DNA from: Antedon mediterranea
Taxonomy: Eukaryota; Echinodermata; Crinoidea; Comatulida; Antedonidae
Length of the DNA: 64,000 nucleotides
Assembly: GCF_964355755.1 (NCBI RefSeq)
Contig: NC_092670.1
Span: forward strand, 37,745,795-37,809,794
Reading direction: 5' to 3'
The translations under genes were made by a program, and so were the position numbers. The notes under the pieces are model-generated. The model did not search any database and had not been told where the DNA came from. It was given only the letters and a program-made list of their open reading frames with translations. Shown in pieces: positions 12,430-24,228 of this stretch; within the stretch, counting starts at the first letter, position 1; each line of letters opens with the position of its first letter.

Positions 12430-14365
12430 ACACCCTTTCTACTCTTCACTCTGGCTTTCCTCAAATTCTAGATTCACTCTGGCTTTGCTCCCTTTCTGGA
12501 CACACCCCCTTGCCCCCTTGCTCCCATCCTGGGAACACACCCCTTTTGCCCTTTTTGGATTCACCCTGGCTTTGATCCCTTCCTGGACACACCCCCTTGC
12601 TCCCTTCTTGGATACAATCCCCCTTGCTCCCATCCTGGGAACACACCCCTTTTGTCCTTTTTGGATTCACCCTGGCTTTGCTCCCTGGCTTTGATCCCTT
12701 CCTGGACACACCCCCTTGCTCCCTTCTTGGATACAATCCCCCTTGCTCCCATCCTGGGAACACACCCCTTTTGTCCTTTTTGGATTCACCCTGGCTTTGC
12801 TCCCTGGCTTGCTCCCTTCCTGGATACACTCCCCCTTGCTCCCATCCTGGGAACACACCCCTTTTGCCCTTTTTGGATTCACCCTGGCTTTGATCCCTTC
12901 CTGGACACACCCCCTTGCTCCCTTCTTGGATACAATCCCCCTTGCTCCCATCCTGGGAACACACCCCTTTTGTCCTTTTTGGATTCACCCTGGCTTTGCT
13001 CCCTGGCTTGCTCCCTTCCTGGATACACTCCCCCTTGCTCCCATCCTGGATACAATCCCCCTTGCTCCCTTCCTGGATACACTCCCCCTTGCTCCCATCC
13101 TGGGAACACACCCCTTTTGTCCTTTTTGGATTCACCCTGGCTTTGCTCCCTGGCTTGCTCCCTTCCTGGATACACTCCCCCTTGCTCCCATCCTGGATAC
13201 ACTCCCCCTTGCTCCCTTCCTGGATACACTCCCCCTTGCTCCCTTCCTGGATACACTCCCCCTTGCTCCCTTCCTGGATACACTCCCCCTTGCTCCCTTC
13301 CTGGATACACTCCCCCTTGCTCCCTTCCTGGATACACTCCCCCTTGCTCCCTTCCTGGATACACTCCCCCTTGCTCCCATCCTGGATACACTCCCCCTTG
13401 CTCCCTTCCTGGATACACTCCCCCTTGCTCCCTTCCTGGATACACTCCCCCTTGCTCCCATCCTGGATACACTCCCCCTTGCTCCCTTCCTGGATACACT
13501 CCCCCTTGCTCCCTTCCTGGATACACTCCCCCTTGCTCCCTTCCTGGATACACTCCCCCTTGCTCCCATCCTGGATACACTCCCCCTTGCTCCCTTCCTG
13601 GATACACTCCCCCTTGCTCCCTTCCTGGATACACTCCCCCTTGCTCCCATCCTGGATACACTCCCCCTTGCTCCCTTCCTGGATACACTCCCCCTTGCTC
13701 CCATCCTGGATACACTCCCCCTTGCTCCCTTCCTGGATACACTCCCCCTTGCTCCCATCCTGGATACACTCCCCCTTGCTCCCTTCCTGGATACACTCCC
13801 CCTTGCTCCCATCCTGGATACACTCCCCCTTGCTCCCTTCCTGGATACACTCCCCCTTGCTCCCATCCTGGATACACTCCCCCTTGCTCCCTTCCTGGAT
13901 ACACTCCCCCTTGCTCCCATCCTGGATACACTCCCCCTTGCTCCCTTCCTGGATACACTCCCCCTTGCTCCCATCCTGGATACACTCCCCCTTGCTCCCT
14001 TCCTGGATACACTCCCCCTTGCTCCCTTCCTGGATACACTCCCCCTTGCTCCCATCCTGGATACACTCCCCCTTGCTCCCTTCCTGGATACACTCCCCCT
14101 TGCTCCCTTCCTGGATACACTCCCCCTTGCTCCCTTCCTGGATACACTCCCCCTTGCTCCCATCCTGGATACACTCCCCCTTGCTCCCTTCCTGGATACA
14201 CTCCCCCTTGCTCCCTTCCTGGATACACTCCCCCTTGCTCCCTTCCTGGATACACTCCCCCTTGCTCCCTTCCTGGATACACTCCCCCTTGCTCCCTTCC
14301 TGGATACACTCCCCCTTGCTCCCTTCCTGGATACACTCCCCCTTGCTCCCATCCTGGGGCACACA
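12430..14365. repeat. 27-bp minisatellite, over 60 units, with a higher-order left part
   Basis: The core unit is cttgctcccttcctggatac plus actcccc, 27 bp, with T/A alternation (cccttcc versus cccatcc). From about 12480 to 13150 units are grouped into longer blocks that include gggaacacacccctttt and ggattcaccctggcttt. Because 27 is divisible by three, several frames stay open on both strands for over 1 kb. These frames are a by-product of the repeat period, not evidence of a protein. Confidence 0.97.
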
Positions 14366-14404
14366 CTCCTTGAGCCCTTTTTTTAGATTCACCCTGGCTT
14401 TGCT

Positions 14405-14580
14405 CCCTTCCCTTGCTCTATTTTTGGACACACACCCCTTGCTCTATTTTTGGACACACACCCCTTGCTCTATTTTTGGACACACACCCCTTGCTCTATT
14501 TTTGGACACACACCCCTTGCTCTATTTTTGGACACACACCCCTTGCTCTATTTTTGGACACACACCCCTTGCTCCCGTCC
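14405..14580. repeat. Diverged 27-bp minisatellite, about 7 units
   Basis: Unit cttgctctatttttggacac plus acacccc. It shares the cttgct start and period with the larger array, so it is a diverged and separately amplified derivative. Confidence 0.9.
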
Positions 14581-14850
14581 TGGGGGCACACACTCCTGGT
14601 GCCCTTCCTGAACACACCCCCTTTGCTCCCTTCCTCCTGGATACATTTCTACTTGTTCCCTTCCTGGACAACACCCCTAATCCTATTCTGGAATTAAACA
14701 GTGCACAGTATTACCGAGTATTGAACTGAAGCATGGTGAAGAGTTGCTGCTTGCTTCTGGAGAGTCTGCCTCAGATAGCTCTCATCTTTAATAGCGTACA
14801 TACTGAATTAAAAAAAAGATATGTGGTTAAAATAGGTACCAGTGACATAA

Positions 14851-15021
14851 AACACAGAGGCCCGAGGCCCCCTGGTTTAGGAACCCTAAGTGGCCCTCCA
14901 ACGCTGGAGGCCTTGGGCGTTTTTAGCCCCTTTCGACATATTTTAATGTCATTTTTCCTCTGGGCACTGGGCCCCATAAGCTCCGGGGTTCAGCCAGTGA
15001 GCGCTCATAGCCGTTACAACA
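14851..15021. repeat. Family E short repeat, copy 3 (inverted)
   Basis: Contains taggaaccctaagtggccct and, at its right end, gagcgctcatagccgttac, i.e. opposite orientation to 586-771. Confidence 0.75.
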
Positions 15022-15184
15022 CTGACATGTAGGGCATTATAATAAAAGACGTAATTGTGCAACTTTAATATCTAATATGACTGCATATATAATGTTACTA
15101 CTGAAATAAAAACATGAAGTTGAATAAAAACACTAAAATCGCTAATTATTATATTATTACCTACATATTCATCTGATATTTATT

Positions 15185-17194
15185 AGGTATCCCAATGAAA
15201 AAATTCAGATTAATTTTTTTACATTTTCTTTCAGTTAACCATAAAGAACTTAATGTAATTAGCATTTTGCGATTTAAATGATTGAAATCCGATTACCCGT
15301 TCTAAAGTTATGGTTATTTAAAGTGGTAAAAAAATATACGATTTTTTGCCTAAAAATGGTGTTTTTTGCAGTTGAAATTGGAAGCATTTTTAAAAGGTTA
15401 TAACTTTTACAATAATTAGTTAAAAGTTTTGAATTTTGTTAAACCTATAGATATCACAGAGTTGTACAACTCTATTTTTTTTGGAGCCTCAACGAAACCT
15501 ATTTTTTAAATTATTGGTCCGCAAAGTGGTAGGAAAGCATTTAACGCCCATTTTTGCTGGAATTCCCTAAAAAATGAAAAAACTGCAATTTTTCAATGAT
15601 CTGTAACTTTTGAACTACTGTACTAATTCATTTAATTTTTTTTGTACTTGTTAGAATGTAGTGTATATTTCATTAATAAATATATTTTAGATGTGTATAT
15701 GAAAAAAAAAAAATTTTTTAATGGTGAAATTTAAAATTATAAAAAGAAAAAATGAAAAAGTATGTTAAAAACGGTGTGTACTGTTTCCTTTCTTTTACAC
15801 TAATTTTCGGTAAGTACAATTATTAGAATATTTTAATATACTTTATATTTATAATTTCAATCATAAATACTATTATATATAACTTTTGAATACGTAAAAC
15901 AAGATTTTAGGCCCATATGATTATGACACCAAATCTAAGCCGGGCTGCTAAGTAAGATATGCTCTTTGGCAAACGCACAATATGGGTCAAAATAAACTCA
16001 TTTAAAATAATCAATGTTAATTAAAACAATTAATTGTTTACCTGAATAGTATATATAACATTATAAAAATTGTTTTCTTTTCGTATTATTACGTTATTAA
16101 ATTGAAATACGGAGCTAAAGTTTAGGCCAAGTCACGGCTTACTCGCGATCAGTAGTCGCTCCGTTAAAGTATTTCGGTCGCAGTTAATGACTTTCGGCCG
16201 CCGTATACAGAGTCAAATGTAACGTTGGTAAATTAGGTTAATAAATTTCCTCGGTACATTTTAACCTAACGCATTTGCATTGTATACTTGCATAATAAAT
16301 CTTCCGCACATTACATCAATTTTAAGTTGTTAAATTAATGTGTAAAACCAGATATTCTACGACGGAAAAGGACATGTCAATCTCCGACATCGCTGCTGTC
16401 ACACATCTCGCGTCGAGCCGGTCGAACTCGAGCGAGGAAAACTAAACAACGTGTTCAAAATATGGAACGTACCATTCGCTGATAGGGTGCATTAATGTAT
16501 TTAACGGAAAACGCCACAACAAACACGCGCGTATTTTAGAGTACAATATTTTACTCACTACAATATTCACCGGATTATAATGGTTGGATCTTTAAAATTT
16601 TGAACGGGATTTACGCCTCATGCACCATTTTAAAATGTAGTTCGCTCAATTACCATGCACAATACGTTTGTAAACTATGTTTTATCGATTTCAATGTAGA
16701 TTTAGCTATAATTTAATACCAAAATCCATAATATTTTTCCATAAACGGTGAATCAAAATTGGATTTTTGTCACAAAAATTGACTTTTCGTTACGAAAAAC
16801 CTATTTATAGAAGACGATTTTCGTATCAAATTAAAGCTTATTTAAAGCCTGATAACATACAACAAAAATTAATCCGCTAGCTCCAATGGTAATCGTGCGA
16901 TCGTGTTTTGAAAACTGATGGGGATTTTCCGATGAGGTTTTCAACGCGCGGAAATCGGCTCGACGGGATTTTAGAACCGTTTTAAAATCGCATTTTCTCG
17001 GCAACTAATTCATTAATTTTAATTATAAACACACTTATACATAGATTAAAACAAGTACTTTCAAACAATATAAATTTTGTAAGTATTAATTAAGATTGAA
17101 TACGATTTATTTAACATCAAAGTCATACTACTTTTTCGAATTTCGTCAATATTTCAAAAGTGATACCCCTCTGTGCGCTTTCATTGGGATACCT
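15185..17194. mobile_element. 2,010-bp non-autonomous TIR element with 9-bp target duplication
   Basis: The left end AGGTATCCCAATGAAA (15185-15200) is the exact reverse complement of the right end (17179-17194). Both sides are flanked by the identical 9-mer ATATTTATT (15176-15184 and 17195-17203), a target-site duplication. The interior is AT-rich, has no open frame of note and no transposase motif, so it must depend on a helper. A 9-bp duplication is usual for Mutator-like transposases and possible for a few other superfamilies. The superfamily is therefore inferred, not shown. Confidence 0.88.
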
Positions 17195-17503
17195 ATATTT
17201 ATTTGGTCACACCGTTTATTTTTCATAATTAAAAAAAAAAACCTATCTATAACATTTCTGTAAAAAAATATGTTTCTAGATAATTTTTTTTTTTTAATAA
17301 TGAAAAATAGCTTGGTTATTATTGGAATGTATGATCAATAGAAATGTGTTGATTCCATGTACCTGGCCTTTTATATCTGAAAGGTCTACATAGAGGGAGA
17401 TAATTATTATTTGTTGTTTTTATTATTACTAAATTCAAAGTATTGATTTACAGAAGTAACAGTGTTAATTGTTAATTGTTTGACCAATCATCGTTATTAA
17501 GTT
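17195..17503. other. Intergenic, nothing recognised
   Basis: AT-rich sequence with poly-T/poly-A runs at 17235-17300 flanking a weak inverted repeat (tttttcataattaaaaaa / tttttttaataatgaaaaat). Confidence 0.5.
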
Positions 17504-17653
17504 AAGCCTCGTCTTCATCAAACTGAACAAGCCCATATATGGACATGATGATGTCATATCACTACCATATTTGGGCATATCACTACCATATTTGGGCATA
17601 TCACTACTATATTTTTGTTATCAAAGTAGTTTGATAGTGTAGACAGACCTTTA
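17504..17653. mobile_element. Family A MITE, copy A1
   Basis: Right end tttgatagtgtagacagacc is well preserved and the left end diverged. The interior has three tandem catatttgggcatatcacta-type units. Confidence 0.8.
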
Positions 17654-17776
17654 AACCTTACAAACCTTTTCTGTAAAATTGTAAATTTTTTCTCCCAGCT
17701 TTTAATAGACCTTGATAGTTCTCGCTGTAGCCTGTAAAAAAATAAAATCCGCTTTATGCCAGTAATAGTAATAATA

Positions 17777-17965
17777 ATAGTTTAAAGCACCTTGATTGGT
17801 CCTAACATTGATCAAGGGCTTCTCTCGTCCAGTGTCCACCTTGACCAGAGGAAAGGCATGAGCCAATACGTCTGAGCCAGATACTAGATGCAGGGGCTGC
17901 CATAAGAGTCAGCAATGCTGATTTCAAATGGCTAACGGGACCCCAGCTCCATATACAACAAACAC
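17777..17965 (-). mobile_element. SINE body (5S-derived family), 5'-truncated
   Basis: Nearly the same sequence as 58463-58627 (aaagcaccttgattg, aacattgatcaagggcttct, ccagatactagatgcaggg, gaccccagctccat) but without the 5S-like head. The 3' end of the SINE is at the left, followed by ATT-type triplets. Confidence 0.75.
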
Positions 17966-18133
17966 TATTTCATTTCTTTTGTACCTATTTACTTGTGTTG
18001 ATTCACCATGCTTTCACCATTAAACATTTTCATTACTAATTACATTACCTGTCAATTTTATCTAATGGCTAGGTATTTTGTTGCGTTCCGCTTCCTGGGT
18101 GATAATTATTGAATTATTATCTATAATGATATC

Positions 18134-18868
18134 TTGAAAGAATTTCATTTAGCTTCGATTTTGTATAGATGACAAATTTCGTTTTTGTAAAAGCACAAGT
18201 TAACGGAGTACTTACTCGAACGTTTCGATCTCTATCAGAGATCCTTCTCAACTGACTGCGGAGTGTTAATGCAGCTTGGTCATTCTTGACGTCATCTGTT
18301 GATGACGTTGTACGCCTCCGGTTGTAGGTTGGAGGTTGCAACTGTCCACAAGTTTACATTGGGGAAACAGGGAGGGCATTACAAACACGAATTAATGATC
18401 ACAAAAAAGATGTTACAACAAACACGGGGGGAGTAATGACTAGGGCCTCCAGAACATCCACATCTTCGATCATACACAAATCTGCCATTACAGAACATGT
18501 CATAAAACACAATCATGTACCGAACTGGGAGGCTACCATCTTAACCAAAGAGCCTAAACGCAAAGACAGACAGATTAGAGAATCATTACATATAAGGAGA
18601 AATAAAGAGAAGACCATGAACCGGGACACTGGAGCCCACGAACTCTCGCATTTGTACAATGATTTGATAGACACATCACCTGGCCGAGCCCCGCACAACC
18701 TCCAACCTACAACCGGAGGCGTACAACGTCATCAACAGATGACGTCAAGAATGACCAAGCTGCATTAACACTCCGCAGTCAGTTGAGAAGGATCTCTGAT
18801 AGAGATCGAAACGTTCGAGTAAGTACTCCGTTAACTTGTGCTTTTACAAAAACGAAATTTGTCATCTA
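18134..18868 (+). mobile_element. Penelope-like element fragment with inverted terminal copies and 12-bp target duplication
   Basis: The central frame (18343-18768) has a C-terminal GIY-YIG endonuclease: CPQVYIGETGRALQTRINDH, then HVIKHNH, then RKDRQIRESLHIRR and the tail MNRDTGAHELS, as in Penelope-like elements. The reverse-transcriptase part is missing, so the copy is 5'-truncated and inert. About 200 bp at the left (ending about 18340) is the reverse complement of the right terminal part (from about 18696). This is the inverted terminal arrangement known for this class, with an extra tail on the left arm. The 12-mer TATAATGATATC flanks both sides (18122-18133 and 18869-18880). The insertion lies just past the stop codon of the minus-strand coiled-coil gene. 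Confidence 0.9.
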
Positions 18869-18922
18869 TATAATGATATCATTCATAAGTTACTAGAAAA
18901 TATTATGAATCAATCAATATTA

Positions 18923-21900
18923 TTACCGTCCAATTTCATTCTCATGAAATTTTTTCAATCTTTTAAGTTTGCTAATTTCATCCGTGGATTCTTGTGTACT
19001 TTTTGTCTGTTCTACTTCCTATAAGAAAATGATACAATTCATTTTCACTCTCTTAATGGTAATGGATTAGGACTAGGTTGACGGGGGCTTTGGTTCAGAC
19101 CTGTCTGTGTCCTTTAATGGTAATGGATTGGGACTAGGTTGACAGAGGCTTTGGTTCAGACCTGTCTGTGTCCTTCGGCAAGATACTCTCATTTCCTTCG
19201 GATCCAGGAACATACATCTCACGTGCACACCATTTAGAAAAAGTAGAGGATCATCTAGTCTCCCGGTGTGCTGGTCATGATTCTATTGGGCCCTCTGGGA
19301 GAACATTAAAGAGGTCACCCAATAAAAAAATAATCTTTAGGCAAGCTAAACAAGATACCTTTTGGATAAGTATTTCCGATGTTTTTCTGTGGGCCGATTT
19401 GAGCCTGTTCTTTTCTTCTTCCAATTTCTGTTGTTCGTTCGCATGTTTCCGTGCCAATTGTAATAGCTGTCGGTTTACAAAATAATACAGTTTACAAGAA
19501 AAATAAACCTGCATTACAATATTAAAGATGTATTGTCCCTTTGACTAATTCCAAAAAAAAAAAAGATTTAAAAAAAAAGTGTCATTTTGAAGTATCATAA
19601 TAGCTATTAACTTTCACTAAAAATTTGTCGAAAAAAAAAATCATTTAACTGAAATACGTTTTTTGGATCAAAACATATCTCATAATGCAACGTGCTTGTT
19701 TGGCTACTCTGTATGCATAATCATAAAACTTCCTCGCGATCTGTGTGAAAACACCTTCTCAACCGTGGCGTGCTGTAAACAATCCTAATTAGCATTGCGC
19801 ATAATGAATACTCATGGATTGAAATCTTTGTTTACGTTTGCTAGCGACGATTTTCCACAAGAAATGTAATAAAATTAATTTACCTGTTAATTACGTAAAC
19901 TTGTTTTTGGCTCGAATTTTCGACTTAAAGTGAATAACTTTAATATTCCTTTGATATGGCCAATTTAAATTTAGAATATGTTGACCTTCATTTTTTGTGT
20001 TTCAAGGGACAATACATCTTTAATAAAGGATATAATGTTTCTTCTGAAATAAAATGTTATTACCATTGTGTTATATTCTTTACATTATTATCAATTGTTA
20101 AAAATGTTATTGATAAAATTCTTTACATTTTTATTGCTAACATTGTTATTCTTTTGCTAAAATTCCTGAATGGAACCAGTAAGACCGGAACATTAGAACT
20201 GCACCAAATATTGCCACTTTTAAAGACCAACTGAACACTATTGACATCGAAAGTAATTTCTCAAAAGCACACTTTGCTATAAATTAATATTTTTGCATAT
20301 GACTCTAACCAACGTACGCAATAACCAGAGATGGTGTTTGTATGTTACGGATACAGATTACGTTATCCTTATGTTAACATTATAATTGATTGACATTATT
20401 ATTGTTAACATTGTTATTGTTAACATTCTTTACATCTTCTTTATTACATTATCTTTATTATTGATTGTTAATGTTTTCTTAATGCATACCTCATCTCGTC
20501 CAGATTGCATCTTTTCTTGAAGTTCTTTCTCTAAATTTTGCCTCTGTTTTTCTGCCTAGTAAAATAATAGATCAAACAGGCATGAGATTGATATCACAGA
20601 AAATGCAGAGAACCACAGACTGCAGAGAACAGGCTTTTGCCAGATGCGTTGTATGTTATTTATACATCTGACAGATTTTTATATCTATTGTGTTTAAAAT
20701 ATTTTAAAGTATTTCAGCTCTTTGAAAGGGGTTTCAGAGATAATAAGTGAGATCAGTGTGACGTAACCTTTCCATCAGAGAGCTATAAGCTTATAGGCTA
20801 TGCCTCTATCCCAGAACTTGGCATTTTGGTTCTGCCGGACACAAGTAAAACAAGCCTGAGGCTAACATAGATTCTTACATTTTTTTTTAGATATGATAAC
20901 TCAGCATTTGCGGAAGACTTTGCTTGTTCCAACTCCGCAGATAACTGTTCCACTTTTACTCGTTCTTTTTCCAATGCCCTCGATAGATTATCAATCTCTT
21001 TATCTGATTAAAAATAACAGAAATATTTTATACTACCTTATGGCAGAACAAACAACTATAACAACATACAGAATTCTGAATACTAAAGAAAATTACTTTG
21101 TTCATCTGAGTTTTCATCTTTGGTATCAAGAGCATTTTCAAGATTCAGTATTTTTTTGCGGAGTTTTGCGTTATCTTCTTTCAGACCTTCAACCTCGTAA
21201 ACAGCAGCAGGAGTCACGACCTCTGGTCTCTGAGAATCCTACAATGACAACCATTACAACACACATGAATTAAACATATCAAATATCTAATCTCTAAAAT
21301 TGAAACATTGAAGAGCTAAAATTGAAACACCTGATACCATCAGCAGTGGCATAACAGCTATGAGCGCTCACTGGCTAAACCCAGGGGCCCGGAAGCTTAT
21401 AGGGGCCCCTGAGTAATGCCCGGAGGAAAAAAACAGGCAATAAAATATGTTGAAAAAGGTTAAAAATGTGCTAGGCCTCCAGCGTTGGAGATCCACTTAG
21501 GGTTCCTAAACCAGGGCCTCAGGCCTCTGCATTACTCTTCTGACCATCAGATCATCTCTACACAGGTGGAGCCTTACCTCAGAAGCTTGTTGGAGCTGCA
21601 TCTTCAGCATGTCAATCACTCCTTCCTGTTGGATTATTTGATACTGTAATTGTTTGTATTCCTCTTCGATCTTATTGGCCTTTGACACCTGACTGCTGGC
21701 AGCCTGCTCCATTTTTAATCCATAGTGTTTCTAAATAAAATAACAAATGTATTTACTACAGCGAAATTCCGGTTCCCATTGACTGGAGAAGACACCTGCA
21801 GGCATAATACTACTATACCTTACAGATCAACAAAAGAAGAACTAAGTTTTAAAATATACTATTATTCAATTGGATTTTATTGCAAGAATGTTGTATTTCT

Positions 21901-23472
21901 TCACTGCATTGTAAAGATTGTGCCTTGAATCTCCACACATAACACAACTTGTCAAGTAAGATATGCTAACTTTAAGTGCTTTTTTATTAAGATATGTGAA
22001 ACACTAAATGAAACAGTATTTTTAATTAAAATTAAATTCATCCACATCATGGCAGATTCCATGGTGTGAATGTGACGTGCAGGGAGAATAAATTAGTCCT
22101 AACTTATTTTTTCATGATTATACTATTTGATTATGTTTATGGAAATCTAAAATAGACTTATTTTATTGTCTTGGTAAAAATTAATATAATACTGTACCTT
22201 CCACTCATTGTTAATTTTAACGATAGCATTTAGAAGTTGTTGCTTGAAACTTCTTCGAATAATTGCCAGTCTCTGTTTCAAAGAAAAATACATTTAATGT
22301 TAATTAAATAAGTTTAGTTTTATTTTATTTCCATAAACAAACATGTAAACAAAAACATAGGTCCATCAACATAATTAGCAATAATAAACAAATAAATAAA
22401 ATATTCACAAAAATTATTTATTATAAGCTGTCACCAACCATTTCTACTGCTCTTTTGTGCCAGCTCATACAAAAGCAAAACATCGCCATTTTCAGGATGG
22501 ATAAACTATATTATAATTTATTGTTCTTATAAACTAAGTCTCATTTGAGGCTTAGGGAGTGGAGTTGAAAGAGTTGTGAGTTACAACCCTGGTTCTACTG
22601 TAGGTCAAGATTGAACCCCGGACCTTGGGATTGAAAGGCAAGAGAACGTTAACCACTAATTTACCTCATCTTGATTTTTCTCCAGTTCAGTTACTCGGTC
22701 ATTGACTCTACAATATAACTCTAGTGTCTTTTCTTGAAGTCTGCTCTCATAATCAGCTTGCATCACATGCTTGGTTAAATTCAGGTCTCTCTTCAACGAT
22801 CCTGCATCCTGGATAAAACAAACAACAAAGTTATATCATATGACTCCGTACATGACAGGTGAGATAATTATAAAACATATTTATATCTAGCATTATTATA
22901 ATCAACTATATACTGTAGTACAGGAAATGAAAAAGCTCTGAAAAGAGTTCAGCATGAGAGGAAAATGTCTTACTTCGACCAGTTGTTGAATCACTGACGT
23001 CATTTCTTTAAGTGCAACGATTTCAGAATCTGATGTTTGTGTTGCTCGATCCTGACGAAAAAATCCAACCTTTTGCTGGTCCGCAATTGATGGCCTATTT
23101 TATTTAATGGTTTTTTAATGCAATTGAGAAGAATATAATTATTAATTATTAATATTAGCCAATTTAATCATTAAATAGTTATTTATTAAATATTGGTGAT
23201 GATTTATCTTCAGAAAAAATAACTGTGAAGTGAAATATGTAGGCCCTTCCAGGCCTACCCTAGCTAGATAGGCTATCGTTCTAGAGTAGTACAGGCTCTC
23301 TCTCTAGTCTTACTAATACTACTAGGCCTAGGCCTATATTTAGGCCTAGGCCTAGGGCCCAGGCCTAGTAGGCCTAGTCTTTAAATGAATGATTTAACTA
23401 CCTCACATCATCTAAATAATCTTCTTCGTTATCATCGCTTGATGATGATAAAACAATTCGTGCATCGGCCAT
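18923..23472 (-). CDS. Coiled-coil protein of uncertain identity, 10 coding exons, about 366 aa
   Basis: Exons (minus strand, in transcript order): 23472-23402, 23094-22974, 22808-22665, 22272-22198, 21730-21578, 21238-21097, 21003-20879, 20555-20490, 19466-19359, 19018-18923 (TAA). All junctions have AG/GT sites and the phase closes. The N-terminus MADARIVLSSSSDDNEED is acidic and disordered. From about residue 45 the protein is almost entirely heptad-like coiled coil rich in E, K, Q and L, for example HVMQADYESRLQEKTLELY and RLAIIRRSFKQQLLNAI. No signal peptide, membrane segment or enzyme motif is visible. The ADYESRLQEKTLELY...NDRVTELE stretch reminds me of the uncharacterised human C10orf67 (DUF4709-type) proteins. 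That is memory-based and tentative. It is divergent from KDM1B, and a Penelope-like insertion sits in its likely 3' UTR. Confidence 0.8.
19055..19320. repeat. 61-bp tandem duplication and SINE-like tail
   Basis: Two copies of a unit containing taatggtaatggatt, ggactaggttgac and ggttcagacctgtctgtgtc, followed by SINE-like sequence ending in gggccctctgggaga. The last motif is shared with 30860 and, inverted, with 26275. Confidence 0.6.
19522..20023. mobile_element. Family D element, copy D1
   Basis: Starts ttaaagatgtattgtccc and ends gggacaatacatctttaa, exact inverted ends within an intron of the coiled-coil gene. It is longer than the 309-bp copy at 32528, so probably carries an internal insertion. 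Confidence 0.75.
21345..21538. repeat. Family E short repeat, copy 4
   Basis: Starts cagcagtggcataacagcta, contains ccacttagggttcctaaacc, ends near cctctgcattac. Lies between coiled-coil gene exons 5 and 6. Confidence 0.75.
22558..22664 (-). mobile_element. tRNA-like SINE head next to a splice donor
   Basis: On the minus strand the sequence directly after exon 3 of the coiled-coil gene reads gtaaattagtggttaacg (A-box-like) and later ccggggttcaatc (B-box-like), spaced as in tRNA-derived SINEs. The element's first bases coincide with the GT of the 5' splice site. Confidence 0.55.
23300..23395. repeat. AGGCCTA-rich low-complexity tract
   Basis: Dense repeats of the self-complementary word AGGCCT/TAGGCCTA in intron 1 of the coiled-coil gene. 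The same word is scattered over the window (for example 42790-42820, 23875). Confidence 0.8.
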
Positions 23473-24228
23473 ATCGAATTTAATGTTTCTCTTCTTGATC
23501 TTCCAGACTTTTAACTTGTTTGTCAAACTTTTTCACATACGAATTAAAGGATATAATTTTGTGTATTGCTACTAAGTTACGAGTTGCCACGATGTTTGCA
23601 GGAAATGCCGCCCAATTATTATCGATTAGTATACTGAAATTTATTTACAAATTTCATTTGATTTAATGATATTCTGATACTAAATAATTTTGATTATTGT
23701 ATTTTCATTTTTTTAAATTTTCAATCCAATTTATATTCATAATGATTAAATTTATTTGATTAACAAAATGTATAAAGTGATGACACAAGCGGCGTTCCAT
23801 AACTGAAAGGACTCGCTCGAGTTCGTTTACAGCTGCAGTAGTAGCATTGTTCTCTCATTTTCACTTTCTTTTAAGTTTTTAGGCCTAGGCTAGACCTAAG
23901 TGCAACTTTTTCGGTATTCATGAACTGAAGTAAAACAAGAAAAGGTAAATACAAATAATATAGATTTGTTTTAATGATTTAATTATTTAAATGATTGTAA
24001 TTAACTAACCTAGAGTAGTAAGTAGGCTAGGCCACCTCTGCTGGACTGCCTTTCCTTCTTCGGGGTGAAGAAGAGACGTTCGGCTTCCAGCCTATCCGGC
24101 CTAGCCATTAATTTAACTTGTTTTTTTGTTTGTTTTTTACATTAGGCCTATAAACTATAATCAAATTCCTAGTTTAAGGCCTACGTAGACTACAATTTGC
24201 CTTTCCTTTTACTTTGTTTTTGAAAGAA
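23473..24228. promoter_or_regulatory. Putative bidirectional promoter of the coiled-coil gene and KDM1B
   Basis: The two start codons face away from each other across 756 bp. No TATA box in a convincing position and no large repeat is present. It is inferred from gene orientation only; transcription starts are not visible in sequence. Confidence 0.5.

Noticed and set aside
12461-14431. Very long open frames (up to 656 codons, both strands) with SKGECIQEG-type or PLAPFLDTL-type repeats
   Set aside because: They arise because the 27-bp minisatellite period is a multiple of three. All are pure repeat translation with no unique domain, and several overlap on both strands.
18436-18768. 110-codon open frame as a host gene
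   Set aside because: It is the endonuclease end of a Penelope-like element lying between inverted terminal parts.
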